A DNA stretch of 64,000 bases from Hippophae tibetana (GCA_037013495.1 CM072805.1:17704601-17768600), one strand, 5' to 3'; shown: positions 45,342-57,640, counted from the stretch's first letter. Numbers and translations: made by a program. The notes: generated by a model from the sequence alone, not told the origin.

Positions 45342-45781
45342 AAAAATGTGATTTGAAACGAGAAAGTACAAGTCTTATCACCATAACATTAAATCATAAA
45401 AAAGGTCACAAATAACAAAATATTCACAAATATTACATTTTGAAGAGAATTTTATGTGTTAGGATTATAATGATTTTTAGAAAGAAGTGAAATTATTGAC
45501 AAAATGAACAGATCTTGTATTGTTCCCATTAAAGAGATATAAATAGTACATATTAAACAGGTGTCGAGGTTACGTAGGCGACTAAAATAAATGCAATTCG
45601 ACCTTTAATAAGTCAAGTCATCATAGGCATTACATAAACAAGTAGTTATATACATGTTGCTTGAGTTTTTACAATAAGATATGACCCAAGTCGTTAGGAT
45701 AGTGTATCAAACCATTTACTTTGAACAGGTCTTGGCCTTCAGGTCCTAACCATCAGGTCTTGATTCTTAAATCTTGACCGT
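45342..45781. repeat. Long direct repeat, copy 2
   Basis: Same orientation as copy 1, separated by about 460 bp of unrelated AT-rich sequence (44883-45341). Small deletions (e.g. AGAACTCTCAAGC missing after GTTACGTAGG) separate the copies. Confidence 0.8.
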
Positions 45782-47203
45782 CAAATCTTGATCTTCAAGT
45801 TCATAAGGTCGTTATATATAAGGATTATCTTTAATACAAGTGAGATATCTTAGGTTATTGGGTCGTGTATCTATTACATAAATAATATCAATCATACACA
45901 ATTAATTAAATCTTAATCAATTAATTTTATTTTTAATATATATCCAAACTTTGATGTACTGTAATTGAATTTTTTTTATAACTATACGGTCAAGAGAAGT
46001 ATTATTTTTTGAAAAAAAAAAAGAAAAAAATAATTTTTTTAATACAACCAAAAGAGAAGTATTATATGTTATGACAAACATGCATGCAAATATATATTAT
46101 ATCTTATCTTAACTATACTATTCAATACCACTTATCAAAATCTTACAAACTATTTTTTACTTGCCATAATAATATTATATAATATTATATATATAATATG
46201 AGTTTTAATTGCGGCTTAACGGAGTTGTGAATGCCTGATTTATACAGATATTTAAGCAATTATAAAAATCTCACATATATAATTGGATTGTTGATTCGTA
46301 AGTAGCAAGCCTTTTATTTATTTATTATTATTTTAGATAATATAGATTTACATATATTCATTCAAATCAATATTATAATAATTAAATAAAAATATTGAAA
46401 ATATATTAAATTACATCGTAATAATCTCTATTGAAATTGTCTTCGATTATTACCAATGGTCGACGTGGTTGTTATCAACCCTCGAGATATTGGAAGCTAG
46501 CATAGGAGGAGCTGTGGATACTAGTGATATAAACACAAGAGAAAAGTGTTACATATATTATCTCTTTATGTTAGGATAATTAATTAATTTCATTTGATTT
46601 ATATTATAAATAATATTATTTAATTAATAATTAAAAAAACATTATTTTAATAATTTTTAATAAAATATTAATTTTTTATGTTTTTAAACATGATTAAAAG
46701 AAAGTATTTAACACGATTCATTTGAAATATTTTTCCCAATATATTTTTTAAACTTTTTCAATTATTACAATTTTTTATTTAAATTATTACTTATTATATA
46801 TTATATTGATCATGATACATGCAAGCACACATAGATATAACAAAATCAAATTAATATTAAAAGAAAAAACATTTATTAATTAAAACATTCATTATAAAGC
46901 AATTATTATGGTAAAATAAATTAGGTTTCTATTTGCAACTTTTCATGACGGTTATAACTAATTATTCTACGATAATCGTGATCATATAAGCGTCATGAAA
47001 ATTATTCCCATAACTGTTTAAGTTTTTTAAATTTTTCACATAACAAACTCAATAAGTTAGGGTCCTAAAATACAATTAACCCACTCCACATAGATAGATA
47101 ATTGAACTGTTCAAATGTGAAAAAAACTATACAAGACATCAATATTTAAGCAATATAACTCACATGTAATCTCACACACATAAAAAATATAGTGATCGTA
47201 CAT

Positions 47204-47208
<5 letters not shown>
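45782..47208. other. AT-rich stretch, no gene recognised
   Basis: No coding similarity and no structured repeat beyond homopolymer and AT runs. Confidence 0.5.

Positions 47209-47256
<48 letters not shown>
47209..47256. repeat. (AT)24 microsatellite
   Basis: 48 bp of perfect AT dinucleotide, ending 3 bp before family B copy 3. Confidence 0.97.
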
Positions 47257-47259
<3 letters not shown>

Positions 47260-47906
47260 TGTTAGGATTGGTTCGATTTACAAAGAAAAAAACTAGAGGG
47301 AAGTTAGAGAATTTTGTGAAATATGTGGATCTTTTATTAGGTCTATGTATATATAAAGCATTAATTGCATGTACACGTATCGATTACATAAATGATATAT
47401 ACGCCATATAGTATGTGAGAGGGGTACAAGAGTAAAAGAAAACATATTTAAAGCTTGAGTTCGACCACACCATGACTCATTTTATAGGTCGACCGTCCAA
47501 CTCCAAAGTTCCTATGTGTATGTAGACCCATACTACTAATGTCATTCTAAGCATGGGCACAAGCAGCTCCTCCTTAGATGATTCATTTGATGGCTCAGGA
47601 TGTTAGTTGGATCAAGTCCTCAACAAGGATGGAAGAGTAATACCCAGGTAGTGGATTTGAACCATTCGACTCAATTAATAAATGTTTGTCAGATGATTGG
47701 AGAGAGAAATATGGACCTCTATATAAAGAGGAGCCTGCGCTTCTCATCATTTCATCATTTCTTACAAATCATACAAAAATTGGAACAAAAAATGCTCTAT
47801 TACCTAAGCTCGAGCCATATAAGTTCTCAACTTAGTGATAAGAAAATAAGTATGGCCCATAGCTTATTTTCTCGAGTTTTAAAGGGAAAACTCCTCAAGT
47901 CTAACA
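47260..47906 (+). repeat. Family B copy 3, LTR-like 5' end (647 bp)
   Basis: TGTTAGGATTGG ... TCAAGTCTAACA, with 6-bp inverted ends (TGTTAG/CTAACA). A TATA box (CTATATAAAG) lies near 47728. It is colinear with 27544-28113. The microsatellite abuts its left end. Confidence 0.6.
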
Positions 47907-49391
47907 GTTTTCTACTTTCTTTTCAAGTCGGTTTAAAGAATCACCCCATTTTACTTTCAAACTCGACGTAAATAATTTCTATTTCACGTGCCTTACCTTT
48001 TTATGTTTGGTGATATTTTTTAGAGACCAAGCATAGAGAAAGCACTTCGTGCTTGGCCTCCTAGGAGAGCTCAAAATATCCGATTTCCTCATGCCAAGCA
48101 GAGAGTGATGTTATGGGGTCTACCGATGAGACAACCACTTCGAGCAAAGGGAGCTATCTGAGCCTCAACCCTCTACCTCCATATCTTGCTCACAGGCCAT
48201 TCTTATAATTAGGTTAAATGTGCCTCATACTTAAATATCCATCCCGAGGTTATAGAGAAAGAATATGAGGAAGAAAGGAACTGGTGAAACCATATGCCAT
48301 ACCAAAGGTTGGGCCAAGGTCAAGACCAGTGGGTTATCTTCTCACGATGAGGAGAGGATAAGGAAGACACAACATTCCCTCCTTAGTTTAGATAATTATC
48401 CCTAGGTTGGGTATTCTTGATAGCAACTGACCTCTAGCTGGATGGATAGTCTTCCATAAGAAGGCCTTATAGTTAGGGTTAGATTTTGTTTATACCCCTT
48501 TACAAGGAAATTTTTGGAAAAGACTCAGATCATACCAAACCATATGATGTCAAATGGGTAGAGATACTTGTTTTGCCTCACACTAATATACAGAAAGCTC
48601 GAGGTTGAAATTGAGATGCTCGTGTTTAATGAAGCATATATACTGAAACATAATCTTATAGATATAAGGAGAGTCTATATGTCTGTGAAACAAGATTGGG
48701 GTAGAAATATGACCCTCCTCAAGAATGAGAAGAACTGGAAGGAGTATTTCTTTTATGTTTCTAGTCGGTAGGAGACTCCAGACAATGATACCAAGTTGAT
48801 AACAAGAATCTAGGTTGACACCAAGGTCGGGATAAGGAATATGGGCTCCTTTATTATGAACTTGAGCCACGAGGCCAAGCAACGATTGCCTGATATCCAA
48901 AACTATCTGCCCGAGAAGACTCTATTGAGGCAACTACTAAACATTCCCTGCTTTGTTTCTTGTGGGTTGATGAGGTAAGGCTCATAGTAGCTTCTACAAA
49001 GGATTATTCGTAAGCCTCAGGCACCTTCCACAGACTATGGGAGGAGGTTCAAGGTGCTCCCTGTTGATGGTGAATTGGCCCTCTCACAAATATCTTCCTT
49101 TTTATTTGGCATGTGCTTGCAAAACTAACACCTTTTTTTCTATCTTTCTAGATAGTATGGAGTTCACTACTTTTGAGCTACTAGCTCAACTTTAGAGTAG
49201 GCTCCCTAAGGAGGGGAGCTCTGAAAAAGCAACACCTTTCTCACGAGGGATGAGCTCTTTGAATGGGAAGAAAAGAGCAAGCCCTCTAAGCAAGAGGCCA
49301 CCCCAGCTCTATTGAAGAGGAAAAAGAAGATGACCATCGATAAGCTCATGCATCAAGTTGATGCCTTTGAATATCATCAAGTCATCACTAG
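47907..49391 (+). pseudogene. Family B copy 3, ORF1 N-terminal part
   Basis: After a leader (CTCCTAGGAGAGC), frames near 48480-48780 give LTLIYRKLEVEIEMLVFNEAY, VYMSVKQDWGRNMTLL and NEKNWKEYFFYVSS. The last resembles SNKGWKxRFFFVS in the putative gypsy-type transposon (PF04195-like) domain of many non-autonomous plant elements; this assignment is tentative. A region to 49080 (PTDYGRRFKVLPVDGELAL-like) and a basic KRKKKMTI stretch (~49315) follow. Family D interrupts it at 49397; it resumes at ~61541. Confidence 0.45.
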
Positions 49392-49396
49392 CGTCA
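49392..49396. repeat. Putative TSD of large family D element, left (CGTCA)
   Basis: CGTCA here against CATCA at 61541-61545: four of five match. The right LTR end is ambiguous by a few bases because of repeated CATCA. Confidence 0.4.
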
Positions 49397-50317
49397 TGAT
49401 GAGTACTTAAAAAACACTAAAATTATCATGATTTAATATACTTTAATTGATTAAATAGATTTATATTTATATGATTTTATAATATTTTTATATAAATTTT
49501 TCTTTTTGGAATCATGGGTATTTTTATTGTTTCTTAGGTATTTTTGTTCAAAAATAACTTAAAGACACAAAGAAAAATACTCAAGGCAATACATCACAAA
49601 TATGTTGAGAAAAAATGAGAAAAGGTAAAAAAAAGTGGAAAAAGTGGACAAAATGAGTCAAAATAGTAAAAAGAATGTCAAAACAAGTCGAGTCCTACGC
49701 GCACCCTATTCGCATGCAACACACGCCCACGTGTAGCCAGCACACACTCGTGTTGAGTCCCCCGTGCGCCAATGTCCGTCTACCATAAATCTCATTCGCC
49801 ATACGCGTGCCAGCCTATCCAAGCGAGTCTAAAATCAATTTTTGAAAATTTTCCCATTTTTGGCCTTTTCCTCATTTATAAAAGGATCCTCTCTCCCATT
49901 GTAAAAATCATCCCAAAAATCACACATTTTTATGTCTTTCTTTCTCTAGATTTCTCTCTCTAAAAAATTTCTTAGTTTTTAGTTATAAAGTTCTTCTCTT
50001 TTTGAGAAGAACGAGTTATTATATTCATAAATACTCAACTTTTATGAATGATAAAAATTTACATTAATATTTATTGAATCCATATTTATGTTTATTTTTG
50101 TATGATATTAGATTACGAATCACAAATGAAAATATCGTGACATGATGTTTATGATTTAATTTTGTTTTTAAAAGTTTGAATAATAAATTAAAAACCACAT
50201 ATATTCCTTCCTTAAATTGACCTTGCAAATATACTTGTTATTTTCTATAAAATTATTCTTACACTTGTGAGAGTTTTAGAAATATAAAACCAATGTATTT
50301 GTAAGATCGGTATTGCT
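49397..50317 (+). repeat. Family D plus-oriented LTR, internal deletion
   Basis: It starts TGATGAGTACTTAAAAAACA. It follows the 3' LTR through the GC island (~49690-49820), TATA (CATTTATAAAAGG, ~49874) and GAGAAGAACNAGTTAT. It then skips ~750-800 bp (junction near 50020) and resumes at TTATTGAATCCATAT. It ends at TTGCTAACAA (50313-50322), short of the usual TCATCA end. Confidence 0.8.
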
Positions 50318-51690
50318 AACAAGACCAATATTGTAGATACATTAATTTTATATTTGTAAAACTCTCGCAAGTGTACGAATTATTTTAAAAAAAATGACAT
50401 GTATACTCCCAAGGTCGATTTAAAAAGTATGTGTGGTTTTTAATTATTATTCAAACATTTAAAAATGAAACCAAATCCTAAACATCTTGTTACGATATTT
50501 TGATTTGTGTTTCTTAATCTAATAACATACAAAAATAAATATAGATATGGATTTAATAAACAATAATACAAATTTTTATCATTCATAACAATTGAGTATT
50601 TATGGATATAATAATTAGGTGAATTATGTTTGCTCATATTATTTAGGTTATTAAATATATGGATTTAATAAACAATAATACAAATTTTATTAATTTGTTT
50701 TCTTTTTGGTATGAAAGTGTCCTTAGGTAGAGTCCAAATTATTTTGTTTAATATTATTTAACTAATATCCTTAGTTAGGGCCTATTAGTTAATTAAGTAT
50801 TAAATTTCAGCTTTATTTCTAATAAAATAAACCATTTAATCACAACTTTAAGTGAAATCAGTTAATTAGACTTTATTCAAGGTATCCAAATTAAACCTAC
50901 GAATTTAATTATCTAAGCACTAACTTTCAAGTTTTAAAACAATCATTGAAAATATGTTTTCAATACATATTCAAATAATAATTCTTATAAAAACTTTAAA
51001 AATAGAGCTCCATGCACTCTAACTACCAGACGATTGTACCAACAAATAAAATAACGCTACTATAAATCAGATCGGATAATTAAACCTTAAAATATAATTT
51101 TTAAATTTAAGTTTGCAATGAAAAATAATATATTTCTCTCTAACATCCTTAATATAAAATCTTTAATAAAAACAAAATCAATTTATTTTGAAGAAATGTT
51201 TTACCTATTTAATATTTTACAAGAATAATAACTTTATCATTATATTATATTTACAAACAGGAAGGCATGTTAAATTTAATCACAGACAAATTATATATAA
51301 CATATAAAAATAATTATAAATAATTCATTTAAAATTATACATCAAAAGAATCTTTAGAGTACTTTGCTGCTAATTCCATTTTTGAAAAACTTCCAAACGG
51401 ATTTGCATTTCCGTTTATTGAATCAAAAACTAAAAATCTACAAAAACATAATTAGTTCTCAAAAAGAAAATAATTTTAAAACTAAAAAAATAAAAACTAA
51501 GAAAGCTTTATAGAGAGAGAAAGAGAAAGAATGTGTGATTTTTTGGATTTTAGGGATGATTTTTACAATGGGAGAAATGGTCATTTTATAGATGAGAAAA
51601 AGGCCAAAAAAAAGTTAAAAAATTTCTTAAAAATTGATTTTGGATGCATTTGGACAAGCTAGCATGCATGTGGGGCGAGATTTGCGATGG
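50318..51690 (-). repeat. Family D minus-oriented LTR, tail-to-tail with the previous one
   Basis: It matches the minus-oriented solo LTR at 20920-22400 (ACTCTCGCAAGTGNACGAAT, ACTCCCAAGGTCGAT, ACGATTGTACCANCAAATAA, ATTGAATCAAAAA). It retains the TATA side and then fades near 51690. The U3 start (CTCAAAAAGCAC) is missing. Confidence 0.75.
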
Positions 51691-51699
51691 ATTTAAAAC

Positions 51700-52250
51700 T
51701 AATCCTAAAATTACAAAAATTACAAAACTATATAAAGAAAATAAAATCAAATACAATAAAAATGAAAATGAAAATATGAACAAAAAAAATTAAAATTGTT
51801 AAAATATTTGAAATTAAGCATGTTAACTTTTCAACACCTTCAATCTAGAACTTACATTGTCCTCAATGTAACAATTGTAAATTAAAGATAAAGAGAAAAG
51901 AGATGAAAAGTTACCTATTTTCTTAGGATGTGCAAGTTGTGATGAAGAAATGCAGGTGCATCTATCATATTCATCATTAAAGTTCATACAGATAGAACAT
52001 TATGAACTTCTAATATCTTAACAAAGATTTTTAGTTATAACAATTGTAAAATTAATCACATGCAATTAGATGAAAATAAGCAATCGAAATTAAATAAATA
52101 CAAAAATATATAAAAAAAATTAACTTTTAACTTTTAATTTTAAATTTTAATTTTAAATTTAATTTAAAAAAAAATAAAAAAATAGAAAAAAATTAATTAA
52201 TTTTTAACTTTCACTTTTAATTTTAATTTTAAAAAAATAATTGTGTAATA
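51700..52250 (-). mobile_element. Inverted family D 3' internal fragment
   Basis: TTACATTGTCCTCAATGTAA (51852-51871) is the complement of the 3'-leader hairpin at 58180. Flanking CTTTNATTTACAA is also shared. It runs in the same minus orientation as the adjacent LTR, consistent with the 3' end of an inverted copy. The rest (52090-52250) is a low-complexity A/T tract. Confidence 0.6.
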
Positions 52251-52829
52251 GCATGAAAAAAATATATATAAGTGAGTTATGTCTAGGAGACTAGTTCTTA
52301 AAAGCTTTTGTACCACTAATTTTTGCTAAAAATGTTGCTCTATCTAGAAGGATGGTACTTAAGGAGGCTTTGTCGCACCATTTTTTCCTAGGCGCAACAC
52401 TCTTAGTTAATACTGGTTATTATTAACTTGCTTGTTTAGTATTTTTATATTAATTACTATGTATATTTTCTCTAATTTTTTGCTATTTTATTATTCTTTT
52501 CCTTTTTAATTGACATTTGTTTTAAATTTACACTTTCACTAGTCTATGCGTGGTAGAAGATTCTTAAGAAATCCTCTTACACTATACATAGATAACATTC
52601 ATAAATTTAAACTGTTCACATGGCTGAATTCTAACCATCGGCCTATTTTTGAGGCAAACATAAAACCAAGCCTTAATCCTCTACTAAAACCATTATAAAT
52701 GGGAGAAAACTCACATGTTAGGGAAACCACCATGAAAGAGTTTGTATGACCAATAATTGGCATGAAAATTTCTTATATCCAGCTAGGTGAGGCCGTTGAG
52801 AATTGTGACTTAAAAACATTCATTTTTCC
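52251..52829 (+). other. Probable gag leader of family D
   Basis: Non-coding. No TGGCGCC-type PBS found. The last ~150 bp, in broken frames, leads into gag. Confidence 0.35.
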
Positions 52830-53840
52830 ATGCCTCCTTCATTCTATGAGCTACCTAACGAAGATTCTTTTTCCTTTATTAGGGACTTCTATGCCATAGT
52901 CCAAACCTTCCCCCTAGGTATTCTAAATGAGGATAGGCTTAGAATGAGGTGTTTCCCTTACATCTTGAAGGACAAGGCCAAAGCTTGGTTGATGTCACTC
53001 CTTCCAGGTTCTCTGATGACCTGTGAGGACATTCACAACAAATTCATGGGAAAATTCTATTCCCAGTAAAAGACATCAGAGCTAAAAGCAAATATTGTCA
53101 CTTTCTCTCAAATGGATGGAGAAAAATTCCATGAAGCCTGAGATAGGTTCAAACTATTCCTCACTCAATGCCTCCATCATAACTTTCCCCTGTAGTTGCA
53201 AAACCAATTCTTTTACGATAGACTTATGCAGAAATGCCAGTTCATTATCAACAATTCTGCTCAAGAAGATATGAGAGAGAAAATAGCCTCAGAGACATAC
53301 AACCTCTTTGAGATATTGGGTGAGAATTCTCAACAGAAAAGCTCACGGGTGAGAGGAGCTAGAGTTTATGAAATCGATTCCTACAGTGAAGTTCAAAGAC
53401 AACTTGTTCAATTGACCAAGTAAGTTGCTCTTCTCATTGCACAAACCAACACCAACAATGAACATTATGGTGTATGTAGCAACATACGACATGGTACTGA
53501 AGTCTCCCCATGTCAAGGAGAAGCAACAGCTAGACCTGAATAGGTTAATGTTTTTGGAGCATATCAACCGAGGCCAAGATTCGACCTCAATTCAAATACC
53601 TACAATCCTAGGTGGAGAAATCATCCCAACTTCTTCTCGAGGCAAAACAACCCTCCTTTTTCCCAAAGTTTAAATCAGACAAATAAGAAATTCCACCAGG
53701 CCAATCAAAGAAGCCTTCCCAATAAACCAACCCTGGAGGACAACTTGAATTCTTTTATTCAAGTCTGTAGAGATAACTTGTCTAAAACCAATCAACAGTC
53801 TGTGGAAGCTTTATCAAAAAGGTGAAAGCCCAAGTGGTTA
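52830..53840 (+). pseudogene. Family D gag, first copy
   Basis: Retrotrans_gag order is clear: FYELPNEDSFSFIRDFYAIV, LRMRCFPYILKDKAKAWLMS, DIHNKFMGKFYSQ, a stop, then SQMDGEKFHEA and FKLFLTQCLHHNFPL, a stop, QNQFFYDRLMQKC, SETYNLFEILGENS. The C-terminal part has EVQRQLVQLTK and, past a frameshift, SNTYNPRWRNHPNF. It ends QSVEALSKR near 53825. This is a capsid-like protein that packages element RNA. A second, diverged gag begins only 430 bp downstream. Confidence 0.88.
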
Positions 53841-54240
53841 GTTAGCTGAGCATTTGCAAAAAGAATACAAAGACTAACTAAATGGTCAAATTGGATCAAA
53901 TAAATTCAATTATGAGGAGACATTGAGTTTTTTATTATGAAATCTCCAAGCAACATCTTACTAGAAGACGATAAATTTTAGTCCAAAGTTAGAGTTCACC
54001 TATTATTGTATTTTTCTTTCTTTTAGTTTGTTTTGTTTTTATTTTAAGAACTTGTGTAGTAAAATTCCAATGAAATAATAAAAATTCATTTGTTTCAAAA
54101 ATTGTGTCCATTCTTTAAATTTAGCATTACAAAAAAAAAGTTAACTTAGGTTCCCTACACTTTTTTGTTCAATCCTATACATTTTGTCAAGTGAGAAATC
54201 TTTCTTAGAGAGTTATAATATTTTACACTTTAGGAGCTAG
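53841..54240 (+). other. Non-coding stretch between two gags
   Basis: The T-rich segment with AGTTTGTTTTGTTTTTATTT resembles the 3' leader at ~57955-57990. It suggests that this stretch derives from the 3' part of one copy fused to the 5' part of another. Confidence 0.35.
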
Positions 54241-54269
54241 ATGTGATAGGCAAGAGTAGGAGTATCAAT

Positions 54270-55480
54270 TTCAACTACAAGTATCCATGAGAGATGCTGG
54301 AAATAACAAAAAAATGATAAAGGACTATGCAATTCCAATCATTGGCAATGCAACTTTTGGCATACAATTGCAAGTGGCTACAAGGAACTATGAATTGAAA
54401 AAGATTCATTATTCTTTTTTGCCTTCATTTTACGGTATCCCTAATGAAGACCCTTTGCATTTCATTAAAGAATTCTATGATATTTTCCAAACCTTTCCAC
54501 TATAGAGAATTGATGAAGACCAGCTTAGGATGAGGTGTTTTTCTTACACCCTCAAGGATAAAGCTTGGTCATATTTCATTACTCTACAGCTGGGTTTTCT
54601 AACAACTTGTGAGGTAGTCTATGAAAATTTTATGGGTAGGTTATATCCCCATCAAAGGACCTTTGATCTAAGGGCGAAGATAGAAACATTTTCTTAAATA
54701 GATGAAGAGCTCTTCCATGAAGCTTAGGAAAGATTCAAATTCCTTTTCATTCAATGTCCTTATCATAGTTTTTCATTACAGCTACAAACTAATTCTTTTA
54801 TGATAGATTGACATTGTAGAGTCAATACATGGTTGATAATGCTACTGGAGGAGCTATGGGAGAAAAGACCATAGAGGAAATCTATAGTCACTATAAGTTG
54901 TTAGGTTGTAATTCCCAATAATGAAGTACTAGAAGAAGGGGAGAAAGAGTCAATAAAGTTGGCTTCAGTAATGAAATGACCTTACAACTTGCTGAATTCA
55001 CTAAGCAAGTGAAACTTCTCACTACCCACCAAATGCTAAACCAAGAGGTGTATGAAGTGTGTTTTTCAATTGGGCATGATGCCTGTAATTGTTCATATAC
55101 TTGTGATTCTAGTGTGGATGCCATGGAGGAAGTCAATTCCTTTTAAAGGTATCATCCAAAAACCGATAATCACCCTAACCATCATTGGACACCAAACAAT
55201 TACCAAGCCTACACCTAATGTCAAAATCTATGGCCAAATAAAAACCACCATTACCTACCAAATCAATATTTTAAGCCAGCCTTAGAGGATAACTTGAATG
55301 ATTTTATTCAAGTTATTCACGAAAACCAATTGATGAATAATCAAAGGTTGAGCACCATAGAGGCTTTGGTTAAAAGGATTGAAACTAAAGTTGGGCAACT
55401 AGCTGAACAAATACAAAGAAAAAAAGCAAGAAAGTTTCCCAGTCAATCCAAACAAGCGAAGGATGTAAGAAGCCTTTGAA
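54270..55480 (+). pseudogene. Family D gag, second copy
   Basis: It opens AIPIIGNATFGIQLQVATRN, then FLPSFYGIPNEDPLHFIKEF. It continues in several frames with LRMRCFSYTLKDKAW, a TFDLRAKIETFS-like segment, NEMTLQLAEFTKQVKLLT and, near the end, TIEALVKRIETKVGQLAEQI. The ETKVGQLAEQ end is typical of Athila/Tat gag. Stops and frameshifts are numerous. It is more like the 4652-5187 fragment (QLAEFTKxxxLLT) than the first gag is. Confidence 0.85.
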
Positions 55481-55879
55481 GTGGTAAGGTAGTCAATACT
55501 AGTTTACTTTTAATCTCTAAATATCTACCTTGTAGTTGAAAGTAACAAAGAAGGTGAAATTCTAGTCTCGTAAAAAGTAGAGACAAGTACTAAACTTGAC
55601 AAACTTTGGAAAAATTCATTGGGTAGTCATCTGATATCCCCAAAATTCAAAAGAAAACAACATTACACCAGTTGCAAATACCTTTTCCAAACTGGCTAAA
55701 AGAATCCAAGCAAGATAAGAAATTCTATGATCTTTTTAATATGCTTTCTAAAGTAAATTTCAATTTACCATTATTAGAAGTGATCATGAATATGCCCCCT
55801 ATAATACGTTTTTCAAAAAGTTAAACACTAATAAAAGAAGGTATAAACTTAATGAGCGAGTAGTAGTATCATAAATTTC

Positions 55880-56090
55880 TAGTGTTGTACTTCAACAATA
55901 AATTCCCCCTAAGTTGAAAGACCCTGGAAGTTTTATCATGAACATAACTATGGGGAATAGAAAAGTCGCTAAAGCAATGCTTGATTTAGATGCTAATCTA
56001 AACTTGATGCCTTACTCTATATTCTTACAACTACATTTAGGAGATTTAAAACCCACAACTATATCCTTTCAACTCACATCTGCCCTTTGA
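55880..56090 (+). pseudogene. Family D protease remnant
   Basis: The frame reads PKLKDPGSFIMNITMGNRKV, AKAMLDLDANLNLMPYSIFL and HLGDLKPTTISFQL. The family has CDLGASVNLMP, so Gly of the active-site D-x-G is Asp here. The protein stops just after QLTSAL; the RPF-type C-terminal half is gone. Confidence 0.85.
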
Positions 56091-56099
56091 AACTAACAT

Positions 56100-56515
56100 A
56101 TGCCCTTATTATTATGGCACCAAACTGGTCTTTACCCTTTGAAATAATGTGTGATGCTTTTGATAATGCTATCAAAATAGTCTTAGGGTAAAGAGTGGAT
56201 AAGTGTTTGTATGTCATCTATTATGCTAGCAAAACACTCAATGATGCCCAAATGAATTATACCACCACTAAAAAGGAATTCTTGACTATAGTATTTTCTT
56301 TAGAAAAATTCAGGTCTTATTTAGTAATATCTAAAGTGATTGTGCATTCTATTCATGTTGTTTTAAGATACCTATTATTAAAACCGAATGCCAAAACAAG
56401 ATTAATTAGGTGGATCTTACTCTTATAATAATTTGACCTAGAAATTAAGGATGAGAAAAGCATAGAAAACTTAGTAGCTGACCATTTGTCTAGGTTGATT
56501 TCTAACTTTATTTCT
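56100..56515 (+). pseudogene. Family D RNase H domain, fused to protease by RT deletion
   Basis: It begins within the RT/RNase H connection: WSLPFEIMCDAFDNAI (family: WxLPFELMCDASDxAVGAVLG), then CLYVIYYASKTLNDAQMNY and TTTKKEFLTIVFSLEKFRSY. VHSIHVVLRYLL (family: VYTDHAALKYLL; the Asp is lost), RLIRWILLL and NLVADHLSRL complete it. Only ~40 bp separate it from the protease, whereas intact elements have the whole RT there. A precise internal deletion is inferred. Confidence 0.88.
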
Positions 56516-56569
56516 CTTAAAGGTGAGAGTAAAGAAGATATAGTTGAAACCTTTCCTTATGAACAGTTA

Positions 56570-57640
56570 TTTTCAATAATTCCAAACCCATGGTATGTTG
56601 ATATTGTAAACTATCTTGCCACTGGTATTTTGAGACCTAACACTTCTTATTAGGACAAGAAAAGGTTCTTTAAAACTATCAAGGACTATTTTTGGGATGA
56701 CCCTTATTTATAAAATATTGGTCAAGATCAAGTCATCCGGAGATATGTATCTGAAGAAGAAAATAAGAGCATTCTGACTTCTTGTCATGAACTTTATTAT
56801 ATGGGCCATTTTTGTGGTGAAAAGATATCCCGTAAGGTATTATAGTCAAGATTCTTATGGCCCACTCTTCTTAAGGAAACTCATATTTTTTTGTGCACAA
56901 TGTGATGATGTTAAAGAATAGAAACATAAGCAAAAGAGATGAAATGCCTTTGACATGTAATTTACTGGTTGAACTCTTTGATGTATGGGGTATTGACTTT
57001 ACGGGTCCTTTTTCCCCATCCAATGGTTTTCAATGTATTTTGGTTGATGTGGATTATGTATCCAAGTGCTTAGAAGCTATCCCTACTAAAACCAATAAGG
57101 CTAATGTTTTTGTAAAAATCTTGAATGGTTCAATATTTAGCAGGTTTGAAATGCCTAAAGATACAATAAGTGATGGAGGTAGCCATTTTTGTAACAAAAT
57201 CTTTGATGGAGTACTGAAAAACTAAAACATCAAACATAAAGTAGTTACTCCATATCATCCTCAAACTTCTGGTTTAGTGGAAGTAAGTAATAGGCAAATC
57301 AAGGAAATTTTGAAATGCATCGTCCGTCCTTCAAGAAAGTACGCGAAAATCAAGTTGAATTATACCTCATAGGTATACCGTACAGCTTACAAAACACCCA
57401 TTACAATGAGCTTTTACCGGTTAATCTTTAGGAAAGCATGCCACCTTCCCATTGAACATAAACACAAGTCTTATTAGGAAATTAAAAAGCTGAACATGGA
57501 TTTAGATAAAGTAGTAGAAAAATGTTAGCTCCATCTTAATGAGTTGGAAGAGATAAGGGACGAGGCCTATAAAATGAAAAATTATATAAAGAGCATACTA
57601 AATGCTATGATGACAAGAGGCTAGTTCCTAAGTTTTTTCT
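56570..57640 (+). pseudogene. Family D integrase
   Basis: PWYVDIVNYLATG opens the region. An HHCC-like part (CHELYYMGHFCGEKISRKVL) follows, damaged around 56880-56915. The core keeps all three catalytic residues: Asp in WGIDFTGPF (56995), Asp in TISDGGSHF (57172) and Glu in SGLVEVSNR (57280). The D-E spacing is 35 residues. A stop lies between the last two (57224). The C-terminal part has RTAYKTPITMSFYRLIF, KACHLPIEHKHKSY and LHLNELEEIRDEAY. It is recognisably Athila/Tat-type; the stops make it non-functional. Confidence 0.92.

Noticed and set aside
47600..47971. Open frame of 123 codons
   Set aside because: It spans the end of the family B LTR-like region and the following leader, is not conserved in copy 1, and has no motif.
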